Assembly (NCBI GenBank): GCA_017464085.1
Contig: JAFUEE010000104.1
Span: 80,226 to 140,489 of the forward strand
Length of the DNA: 60,264 bases
Direction: 5' to 3'
DNA from: Pseudomonadota bacterium
GTDB taxonomy: Bacteria > Myxococcota_A > Bradymonadia > UBA4248
A program made the translations under genes and the position numbers. This document shows, piece after piece, positions 28,477-35,775 of this stretch (the stretch's first letter is position 1; each line of letters opens with the position of its first letter). The notes under the pieces are model-generated. The model worked only from the letters and a program-made list of their open reading frames with translations, had not been told where the DNA came from and did not search any database.

Positions 28477-31467
28477 ATGAAGCGTAGATTTGGATTGGCT
28501 GTTGCGATCGCAGGTATGATGGCCTGGGGATGCGGCAGTGATGTGCTTTCGTCGGAAAAGCCGGTGAAGCCTGTGGAGCCAAGTATTGGCGATCCGTGCG
28601 AAGACGAGAGCGAGTGTCCGGATGGGGCTGTTTGTCGCGACGGCGTGTGCGCGGAGGAAGAGGCGTGCACGGATTGTGAGGAGCCGCCGCTTTGCGGAGG
28701 AAAGGTGTGCGCTGACAAACAGTTGTGCGTGAGCGATACATGCGTGGATCTTTGCGGCAACAAGGTGTGTGGCGAGGACGAGGTCTGTCACGAGGATGTG
28801 TGCACGAAAACATGTGGTGGCGTGCTGTGCGAGTCGGATGAACGCTGTGAAATCAATCGCTGCGTGAGAGATGGCGACTGCGGCGGCATCGAGTGCCCGG
28901 CGGGGATGGTGTGCAATAACGATATCTGCCGCGAGCCTGGGAATTGCAACGGCGCAGCCTGTGAGCCGGCTGAAATATGCATGGATGGTCTTTGCCGGCC
29001 GAAGGGCGACTGTGGCGGTGTGGCGTGTAACGAGGATGAGGTCTGTCGCGATGATGCGTGCCGTCAGGCCGGCCCGTGCGGCGGCATTGCCTGTGCCAAA
29101 GGGGAGGTCTGCTTTTTCGGGATGTGCATGCCCGAAGGCGACTGCGGTGGCATTGCATGTTCCGAAACGCAGTACTGCTATCAGGATATATGTCATGAAA
29201 AGATCGAATGCGGCGGGGTGCTCTGTGATGGCGATTACGAATGCGTCGAAGGGGAGTGCAAGCCAGCAGCATGGTGCTTGAACGGCGGTGTGCGTTGCGC
29301 GGAAGCGTGCTGTGAGGAAGGGGAGATCTGCGGAACAAGCAAGATCTGCTGCGACCGCAAGGATGCCTGCGGGCAGAACTGCTGTGCCGACAATGAAGTG
29401 TGCGAGCACGAGGCTTGTCATATCATCTGTTCCGAGGATGTCGTCCGGTGTGCGGATGAAAGCGGTCATGAGATGTGCTGTCAGCCCGGGGAGATCTGTG
29501 TTTCTAACAAGTGCTTTACGCCGTCTGTCTCGTGCGTGGACAGTTATATGTGCGAGAATGGGCAGTTCTGCGATGCGGTCATGAAACAGTGCCTGCCTCA
29601 GCCGACGGGCGAAGTTTGCGAGGCAAAGCCGACCGGCGGGGATGTCATCCCGACGCTCGTGTGGCATTGGGGGCAGGGCGATCTCACGCCCGGCGCGAAT
29701 GAGTTTCCCGCACATGTTCAGGTCATGTCGTCGCCGATGGTCGCCGATGTCGATGGCGACGGAGTTTCGGAAGTCATTTTCAATTCATTCAGCACGGGCA
29801 ATCCGATGGGGCTTGCGCATTATAACGGCAACGGCATCCTTCGCATCCTGGACGGCAAGACGGGCAAGCTCAAGGCGTTTAGCAAGGGTGCGCCTTACAC
29901 GGATGGCGGCAGCCAGGTCGCCGTGGGCGATATCATTCCCAGCAATCCCGGGCTGGAGATATTGACATGCTCGACGTATGGGAAGCTCCTGAAGCTCGCG
30001 GTGTTCAGCAACAAAGGGGAGCTGATCTGGCAGAGCAAGACGGGGAATTATAATGAATGCGGCCAGTCCGGGCCGGGCATTGCGGATTTCAACGGCGACG
30101 GGCTTCCGGAAGTCTATGGGCGTTATAACGTGCTCAATGGGCAGACGGGGGAGCTGATCGCGCGCGTGTCTTATCCGGGATGCCCCGATAACGGGCACCA
30201 GCACGTGATGTGCGACTATCCCGTTGCGGCAGATATTGACGAGGATGGGGAGCTTGAGCTTGTCGGCGGCACGGCTGCATACAAGGTCGATTTCCAGAAC
30301 AAGGTGCTCAAGCCTGTCTTCGACCGGACCGATCTGACGGTCGGCTATCCGGCAATCGGCGACCTCGATCTGGACGGGCACCCGGAGATTGCGATCGTCC
30401 AGTCGACCGCGAATACTGTGATGGTGCTTAAACAGGACGGCTCGAATTTCTGGCAGGCGCCAGTGAAGCTTTCGGCGCAGTCCGGCGGACCTCCGACTAT
30501 CGCCAACCTCGATAGTACGCCGGAACCCGAGATCACGTTTGCCGGCAAATACGCCTATGTCGCGCTCAAGAACAATGGCGAGGTCAAATGGTCGCGCGAG
30601 ACGCACGATTATTCATCGGCAAAGACCGGATCGTCCGTGTTTGACTTCGACGGCGACGGCACGGCGGATGTCGTGTATGCCGACGAGTATTTCCTCCGCG
30701 TCTATGACGGCAAATCGGGCGACACGGTGTACTGCAAGTGCAATACATCGGGCACGCACTGGGAATATCCGGTCATTGCGGATGTCGATAACGACGATCA
30801 TGCCGAAATCATCGTGTCCTCGAACAGCTCGATGGTCGGAAACTGCCCGACTTCGCTTTCCAAAGCAGAAGGCTGGGACGAGTGCGTCGATAAGATCATG
30901 AAGTCGCCGAATGCGTCCGACCGCGCGGCGACACATGGCGTGCGCGTGTTTTCAAGCCCCAACAAGGACTGGGTCAATACGCGCAAAATATATAATCAGC
31001 ACGCATACAGCATCACGAATGTTTCCGATGACGGCACGATTCCCAGAAAGCCCAAAAATAACTGGTCCACGCAGAACCTGAACAATTTCCGCCTGAATGT
31101 TCAGCCTGGCGCGACCTATCTGCCCGATCTTGAGATCAGGAACGTTTCTTCGCCTTATGAGTGCATGTCCACGATTCCTGTGTACTTTGAAGTGCACAAT
31201 GTCGGCTGGGCGACGGCAGATGCGGGCATTCCTGTTTATATCTGGGCATCCTCGACGCCGGATGGGGAATATACGCTTGCCGGGTCGGTCAAGACGACTT
31301 CGCAGATCCGCGCGACGACTGGCACGTATCTGCAGTTCGATTATCAGAAGCGTGAGACGGATGGGCTTCAGATTTATCTGCGTCTGACATTTGGAGAGGA
31401 TGCTCCGAACGAGTGCCGCAGCGACAATAATTCGACGGAATATGTGATTCAGTGCCCTGTGAACTGA
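28477..31467 (+). CDS. Cys-rich lipoprotein with FG-GAP/VCBS repeats and CARDB-like C-terminus
   Basis: 996 residues, AGGAGG ribosome site. The lipoprotein signal ends at MAWGC. Residues of about 35-375 are Cys-rich units (CGGVxCxxxExCxxxxC, GDCGGI). Residues of about 390-850 contain calcium-binding-like FG-GAP/VCBS segments (VADVDGDGVSEVIFN, IADFNGDGLPEVYG, AADIDEDGELELVGG, IGDLDLDGHPEIAI, VFDFDGDGTADVVYA), suggesting a beta-propeller. The last 120 residues (LEIRNVSSPYEC, VYFEVHNVGWATADAGIPVYI) resemble CARDB, a surface adhesion domain. The likely role is a large surface lipoprotein in adhesion. A hairpin terminator follows. Confidence 0.88.
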   Translation: MKRRFGLAVAIAGMMAWGCGSDVLSSEKPVKPVEPSIGDPCEDESECPDGAVCRDGVCAEEEACTDCEEPPLCGGKVCADKQLCVSDTCVDLCGNKVCGEDEVCHEDVCTKTCGGVLCESDERCEINRCVRDGDCGGIECPAGMVCNNDICREPGNCNGAACEPAEICMDGLCRPKGDCGGVACNEDEVCRDDACRQAGPCGGIACAKGEVCFFGMCMPEGDCGGIACSETQYCYQDICHEKIECGGVLCDGDYECVEGECKPAAWCLNGGVRCAEACCEEGEICGTSKICCDRKDACGQNCCADNEVCEHEACHIICSEDVVRCADESGHEMCCQPGEICVSNKCFTPSVSCVDSYMCENGQFCDAVMKQCLPQPTGEVCEAKPTGGDVIPTLVWHWGQGDLTPGANEFPAHVQVMSSPMVADVDGDGVSEVIFNSFSTGNPMGLAHYNGNGILRILDGKTGKLKAFSKGAPYTDGGSQVAVGDIIPSNPGLEILTCSTYGKLLKLAVFSNKGELIWQSKTGNYNECGQSGPGIADFNGDGLPEVYGRYNVLNGQTGELIARVSYPGCPDNGHQHVMCDYPVAADIDEDGELELVGGTAAYKVDFQNKVLKPVFDRTDLTVGYPAIGDLDLDGHPEIAIVQSTANTVMVLKQDGSNFWQAPVKLSAQSGGPPTIANLDSTPEPEITFAGKYAYVALKNNGEVKWSRETHDYSSAKTGSSVFDFDGDGTADVVYADEYFLRVYDGKSGDTVYCKCNTSGTHWEYPVIADVDNDDHAEIIVSSNSSMVGNCPTSLSKAEGWDECVDKIMKSPNASDRAATHGVRVFSSPNKDWVNTRKIYNQHAYSITNVSDDGTIPRKPKNNWSTQNLNNFRLNVQPGATYLPDLEIRNVSSPYECMSTIPVYFEVHNVGWATADAGIPVYIWASSTPDGEYTLAGSVKTTSQIRATTGTYLQFDYQKRETDGLQIYLRLTFGEDAPNECRSDNNSTEYVIQCPVN

Positions 31468-31487
31468 GTTCGCTTGAGTTTCTTGTG

Positions 31488-31563
31488 CCGGGCTATCGGG
31501 CTTTGCCCGATACGCCCGGTTTTCACGGCCTATGCGCTTTGCGCATACAGCCGCGTTTTTTTT
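31488..31563 (-). terminator. G-bulge hairpin cluster 5 (31488-31519, 31526-31553), second with T-run: terminator of the FG-GAP gene
   Basis: Two hairpins with the unpaired G on the minus strand (inner arms TATCGGGC and TATGCGC, both with three-base loops). The second is followed on the plus strand by T-run 31556-31563, so it should end transcription of the plus-strand FG-GAP gene. A family hairpin here doubles as a terminator. Confidence 0.85.
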
Positions 31564-31674
31564 GCAGTGCGCGCATCACTAAAAAAAAATCGACATGCGC
31601 GGTGTTACAATTTTTTTTCGATGGCACCATTACGCACGAAAGCACGAAGCTTTCTTTGCAAAAAGGAGCCATCT

Positions 31675-32733
31675 ATGACAAAGCGAACACGAAGACACAC
31701 ACAGGACAAAGACAGCGCAATCAACGCTTTTATGTCTAAGCCTGAGATCTTTGCAGATTTGTTCAATGCTTATCTGTATGAAGGAGAACAGGTCATTCAG
31801 CCTGAGGCATTGGTACCCGCAGACCGGTTGCTCAGCGAAGTGATTGGGAATGCCAGAGGCCAAGCAAAGCTCACGCGGTATAGGGATGTATTTATGGCAT
31901 ATCGCGATAAGAATGCCTCCTACATTCTGCTGGGCATCGAAAATCAGTCGGCAATTCACTATGCCATGCCGCTCAGAAATATGATTTATGATGCCCTTTC
32001 GTTGCTCGCAAGGGTGCGTCAGAAAAGCGCAAGGCATCTCGCGCTCAAAGATCTCAAGCGACCGGATGAGTTTTTGTCCAGATTTGCAAAGACCGATCAT
32101 ATCGATCCGGTCTTTACGCTTACCGTATATTATGGGCATGTCCCTTGGGATGGGCCGTTTTCCTTGCACGATATGATCCGTTTTCCGGACGAGAAGCTCA
32201 AGCGTTTCATTCCTGACTACTTTATCAATCTTGTGGTTCCTGCTAAACTGGGCGATGAGATGCTTGCACGGCTCAATACAGAGCTCAGCGAGGTCTTTTG
32301 GTGTATTCGTTTGGCTGGGAATAAGGAGGCATTTGATGCATACATCATCAATCATTCCAAATTCAAAGAAATGTCATACGAAGCAGTTCAGATGATTAAC
32401 GCATGTACACACGCAAATATACCGGTCAAGCAAGATGGAGAGAAAGTAAATATGTGCCAAGCGATTATTGATTTAAAACAGGAAGCCTATGACAACGGCT
32501 TCCAGAAAGGCGAAGAGAGCGGCTTCCAGAAAGGCGAAGAGAGCGGCTTCCAGAAAGGCGAAGAGAGCGGCTTCCAGAAAGGCGAAGAGAGTGGAATCTT
32601 GCAAAGCTCTTCTCGAATTGCCATAAATATGTATCGTAGCAAATATGATATGCAAGAAATCGTTCGATTGACTGGACTTACCTCGGAAGCTATTGAAAAA
32701 CTCGTGAAAGCACACTCTGAGGAGAGAAGGTAA
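31675..32733 (+). CDS. Rpn-family (PD-(D/E)XK) recombination-promoting nuclease
   Basis: 352 residues from ATG 31675 with AAAAGGAG upstream. It matches the Rpn/transposase_31-type family: catalytic core YRDVFMAYRDKNASYILLGIENQS with the Asp and E-x-Q of a PD-(D/E)XK site, then MPLRNMIYDAL. The C-terminal part has four 8-residue GFQKGEES repeats and ends in YDMQEIVRLTGLTSEAIEKLV, the usual family tail. Members cleave DNA in a RecA-independent way and are abundant in genomes as multicopy genes with variable C-termini. An upstream extension to 31474 runs through the hairpins and is not used. Confidence 0.88.
   Translation: MTKRTRRHTQDKDSAINAFMSKPEIFADLFNAYLYEGEQVIQPEALVPADRLLSEVIGNARGQAKLTRYRDVFMAYRDKNASYILLGIENQSAIHYAMPLRNMIYDALSLLARVRQKSARHLALKDLKRPDEFLSRFAKTDHIDPVFTLTVYYGHVPWDGPFSLHDMIRFPDEKLKRFIPDYFINLVVPAKLGDEMLARLNTELSEVFWCIRLAGNKEAFDAYIINHSKFKEMSYEAVQMINACTHANIPVKQDGEKVNMCQAIIDLKQEAYDNGFQKGEESGFQKGEESGFQKGEESGFQKGEESGILQSSSRIAINMYRSKYDMQEIVRLTGLTSEAIEKLVKAHSEERR
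32497..32592 (+). repeat. 24-bp in-frame repeat in the rpn gene
   Basis: Four nearly identical 24-bp units (start GGCTTCCAGAAAGG) encode GFQKGEES. The unit length keeps frame, so copy changes alter linker length only. Confidence 0.95.
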
Positions 32734-32739
32734 TATGTG

Positions 32740-32768
32740 CGTCGCTTTCTCCGATGGGGAAAGCGACG
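32740..32768. terminator. Hairpin between convergent genes
   Basis: CGTCGCTTTC pairs with GAAAGCGACG across an 8-base loop, between the rpn stop (32733) and the stop of the minus-strand gene (32778). There is no clear T-run, so intrinsic termination is uncertain. Confidence 0.5.
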
Positions 32769-32777
32769 TGAAGCGAG

Positions 32778-33413
32778 CTAAAATCTCATGTTTAGCCCAA
32801 TGCCCTGATAATCGGGGGTGACGATCAGGTCGGGTGACCATCGGATGGCTTGGGCATCCGCGTTCGCTTTTCTATAGGGGGCAAATTTGACAGCATCGTA
32901 AATGATGAGGATGAGCCCTGTGAGGAGGAGCGGAGCGCCTACGCCCAGTAAACTGTGTGCAGACATGATGATGTTTTCATCTGCTGACTCATCTTCTATG
33001 CCTCCTGATCCCGCTATTGTTGCGACCGCATTCCAATATTCAATGTTATATAATAATATAGCTGAGCTTACGAGTATGGTTCCGGATATTGAAAGCCCGA
33101 TACCTGCGGTTTTATAGTCATCAGATTCCTTTTGCCATGCACAATGAATTGGATCTAAGTCGGGGTTGCAGTTATTGGCTTTATAGCGAGAATGCAGAAT
33201 ATTATCATCTTTTGGGCTTTCATCATTTTCAATTTTATCAATTTTAGGAAAATAATTGAATGCGAGGTCATTCATGCGCATTTGCGTCTGGAAAGTGCCA
33301 TCGATGTGATTGGCAATCAATTCTCCAGATGGCGCTTCGTGGATTTCTTGCGCCATGGCTGGCGTTGAGAGCATGAGCAAAAATGCGGGAACAAGAAAGC
33401 GTCTGAATAACAT
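32778..33413 (-). CDS. Small exported membrane protein, paralogue of 34921-35490
   Basis: 211 residues from ATG 33413 (MLFRRFLVPAFLLML), with a signal peptide ending at AMA-Q. Two hydrophobic segments follow (GIGLSISGTILVSSAILLYN and LLGVGAPLLLTGLILIIYDAVKFAPY). The C-terminus is SPDLIVTPDYQGIGLNMRF; an aromatic terminal Phe is typical of outer-membrane insertion. It shares layout and the DAVKFAPY and YQGxGLxxRF motifs with the protein at 34921-35490, so the pair arose by duplication. Function is unknown. Confidence 0.75.
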   Translation of the reverse strand: MLFRRFLVPAFLLMLSTPAMAQEIHEAPSGELIANHIDGTFQTQMRMNDLAFNYFPKIDKIENDESPKDDNILHSRYKANNCNPDLDPIHCAWQKESDDYKTAGIGLSISGTILVSSAILLYNIEYWNAVATIAGSGGIEDESADENIIMSAHSLLGVGAPLLLTGLILIIYDAVKFAPYRKANADAQAIRWSPDLIVTPDYQGIGLNMRF

Positions 33414-33515
33414 TTTAACGAACCTATCTAAGAAAGCCGTGTAAAAAGAAAAATGCACAACAAGGCGTCTTATGTATAGCAAAGGGCATTTGTATGTTCA
33501 ATATGTGTGGGGGAT

Positions 33516-34232
33516 TTAGAGCGTCAGACATTCTCCCGCTTTGCACACCTGCGATATCTGGCCGTCGCATATTTTCCAGCATTCGCCATATATCGTTTCG
33601 CGGCCATTTTCCTGAAGCAGATAGCTGCCATCGGGAAATGCGTAAAAGCAATGGCCTGTGCTGTCTTCAGCGGTGATATCCTCGATGAGCCTGCGGCCAT
33701 CGAGGGTGAAATGCCTGACTTTTTGATAGTGCGGCAATATATTTGTTTGCGTGAGTCCCAGACCTGGGAGGAAGCGTCTGTAATTGGGATCGATGCTTTC
33801 GCCAGGTTCTTCAGGTTGCGCATAGACGCTTTGTGCGCAGTTCATGCTGCCTGCGCTGATGCCCATGATGACACCGTGAAAAGATTTGAGCTGTCCGGCA
33901 ATCGCGAGTTCATTGAGCCAGCGGTTTTGCGTGGGCACATGACCGCCGCCCAGGATGATGAAATCGCTTTGGTCGATGAGCGTGCGTGCTTCGGCTGCGT
34001 TGCGCCGGTCCAGGCATGCGAGCGATTTGAAAATCAGGCCGCAGCTTTCGAGCGAGGCGTACATGGAGGACGCGCAGTAATCGCTGAAACCTGGGTCATC
34101 GGGGGCTGCAGTGATGAACAGCACTCTGGCATGAGAGGGAATTGTCCGCTTGAGGTTTTTGACGAAATGATTTTGGGGATCGATATGGCTGTCGCCATCC
34201 TGGCATGGGCTGCTTGTGAGAAAGAGAATCAT
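33516..34232 (-). CDS. Peptidase E-like S51 serine peptidase
   Basis: 238 residues from ATG 34232 (MILFLTSSPCQDGD). S51 family features: FIILGGGHVPTQNRW, the nucleophile elbow GISAGSMNCAQ, and GLGLTQTNILPHY with the family His. S51 enzymes cleave Asp-X dipeptides or, in the cyanophycinase branch, cyanophycin; lengths of 220-240 are usual. No cyanophycin synthetase is nearby, so an Asp-dipeptidase-like role is more likely. The C-terminus has extra Cys (ECWKICDGQISQVCKAGECLTL). Confidence 0.88.
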   Translation of the reverse strand: MILFLTSSPCQDGDSHIDPQNHFVKNLKRTIPSHARVLFITAAPDDPGFSDYCASSMYASLESCGLIFKSLACLDRRNAAEARTLIDQSDFIILGGGHVPTQNRWLNELAIAGQLKSFHGVIMGISAGSMNCAQSVYAQPEEPGESIDPNYRRFLPGLGLTQTNILPHYQKVRHFTLDGRRLIEDITAEDSTGHCFYAFPDGSYLLQENGRETIYGECWKICDGQISQVCKAGECLTL

Positions 34233-34267
34233 GATATTCCTGGCTGAATGAAATGTGTTGCCGGATG

Positions 34268-34660
34268 TTATTTGGGCAATCTTTGGACGCCGCCGAGCTT
34301 GTCGGCCCATTTTTCTGGAAAGTGGTCGAAGTATTCGTGGCTGATTTTGGGGGAGTATTTGGCCAGTGTGCAGAGAAGGGCGGAGGGGATACCGACGATG
34401 ATTAGATAGAGCGGGCCAAGCATAAGCGATTGTTTCTGATGGCCGCGCTCGTGTTGGATCGATCGCTCGTTGTTCTCGCATTTGTGCAGAAAGATATAGC
34501 TTCCGAGACTTACGCCGCCTGCCCAGAATTTATCGAGCACATAGATGCCGTTATTTTTCTGTATGTCGATATGTCTGACTTTGCAGAGCGCGATGAGGCC
34601 GAGCCCGAGAAGATTTTGAGGAAGCTGCCACAGATAGAGCAGAAAGCGTATGATGGGCAT
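34268..34660 (-). CDS. Small membrane protein with HExxH motif
   Basis: 130 residues from ATG 34660. An N-terminal hydrophobic helix (IIRFLLYLWQLPQNLLGLGLIAL) is followed by IQHERGHQKQSLMLGPLYLIIVGIPS, in which HERGH fits the HExxH zinc-protease motif just before a second membrane segment. The HExxH...SxxLGPLYL arrangement looks familiar from small unannotated membrane proteins of gut bacteria. It may be a minimal membrane metallopeptidase; a third zinc ligand (the E in SHEYFDHFPE is a candidate) is unproven. Confidence 0.65.
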   Translation of the reverse strand: MPIIRFLLYLWQLPQNLLGLGLIALCKVRHIDIQKNNGIYVLDKFWAGGVSLGSYIFLHKCENNERSIQHERGHQKQSLMLGPLYLIIVGIPSALLCTLAKYSPKISHEYFDHFPEKWADKLGGVQRLPK

Positions 34661-34845
34661 GACTGGTTTTGGTGAAAAAGAAGGCTGTGTTCGATATCTG
34701 TGGATATGAAATACAAGGCAGTAGGCAATAGAAAGTAGGCAGCAGTGAGCATCATCAAGTCTATAGCTTTCATGCGGAGAGACTATCGTTGCTCGATTGC
34801 CGATCATACGTGGCAAGTTTTTCCATATACACGCTTGACAGAGCT

Positions 34846-34876
34846 AAAAAGAAAAGCCGCGCGAGATGCGCGGCTT
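34846..34876 (-). terminator. Rho-independent terminator of the 34921-35490 gene
   Basis: A 9-bp stem (AAGCCGCGC with GCGCGGCTT, loop GAGAT) is followed on the minus strand by TTTTCTTTTT, 45 bases past the stop. Confidence 0.9.
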
Positions 34877-34920
34877 GAGTATATCAAAAAAATCGAGCAG
34901 TTCGAGAGTGGCTTTGAAAA

Positions 34921-35490
34921 TCAGAAGCGGATATCGAGACCGAAGCCCTGATATTCGTGCGTCGCGACGATGCTGGGACGCCACTGGAATTTGTTGCCGG
35001 CAATCGAGCCATTTTTGTAGGGCGCGAATTTGACGGCTTCCGCGATGAGGACGCCGCAACCGGCTAGGAATGCGAGTGAGCCAACGGCCATGAGGGAGTA
35101 TCCTGTGATTGCGCTCCACACGACACCGCCCGCATTCCCATCGACAGCGCTGCCAGTGATGCCGACAACATAGATGACGAAGCCGACGACTTCGAGGCCA
35201 AGACCGCCACCGAAGAGGCCCCAACCGACTTTCTTGTACAAGGAGGATTCTGCTTGCCAGTCATAGGTGCTTTCCTCAACATAATATTCATCCCCGCCTA
35301 CCTTGTTATAGGCATAGGTGTTGAAGGCGAGATCGGTCATGTGCATCTGCGGCTGAATGGTGTAATCGAACTGATTGCTCACCTCAAATTCAATTGCGGA
35401 TGGCGTTTCTTCGACTTCCTGGGCCATTGCCGGAGCGGAGAGAAGGGCAAGACCTAACGTGGCTGTTGCGAGAAGGGACTTTTTGGACAT
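34921..35490 (-). CDS. Small exported membrane protein, paralogue of 32778-33413
   Basis: 189 residues from ATG 35490 (MSKKSLLATATLGLALL), signal peptide ending AMA-Q, followed by EVEETPSAIEFEV. Two hydrophobic segments (GWGLFGGGLGLEVVGFVIYVVGI and SLMAVGSLAFLAGCGVLIAEAVKFAPY). The C-terminus RPSIVATHEYQGFGLDIRF ends in Phe. It is a diverged duplicate of the 32778-33413 product, with two unrelated genes between them. It has its own terminator. Confidence 0.78.
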   Translation of the reverse strand: MSKKSLLATATLGLALLSAPAMAQEVEETPSAIEFEVSNQFDYTIQPQMHMTDLAFNTYAYNKVGGDEYYVEESTYDWQAESSLYKKVGWGLFGGGLGLEVVGFVIYVVGITGSAVDGNAGGVVWSAITGYSLMAVGSLAFLAGCGVLIAEAVKFAPYKNGSIAGNKFQWRPSIVATHEYQGFGLDIRF

Positions 35491-35683
35491 GGTGATCTCC
35501 TTGTGTGATGCAGGGACAAAGAACACATGCTCAGCATTGCGCTGACGCTGTTAATCAAATTTTTGAATGCGAGACGTTGAAGAACAAAAACAACTCTCTA
35601 GGCGCTACTATTCCGTAACTATAACTTTTTATTCAGACACTCAAGGAAAAAATCATGAAACAGTACGCGTGTCCAAAAAAATG

Positions 35684-35744
35684 GCGCCGCGTATCGGGGA
35701 GCCGATAGCGGCGCGCGGCCGCGTATGCTGCTGGCATAGCGGCC
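35684..35744 (+). repeat. G-bulge hairpin cluster 6 (35684-35714, 35717-35744)
   Basis: Two hairpins with the unpaired G on the plus strand, just past the ABC exporter stop (minus gene). Left arms are GCGCCGC-G-TATCGG and GGCCGC-G-TATGC. The inner arms differ completely, yet both pair perfectly. Confidence 0.9.
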
Positions 35745-35775
35745 GGTCTGAAAAATGTGTCAAAGTATCGGCGTA

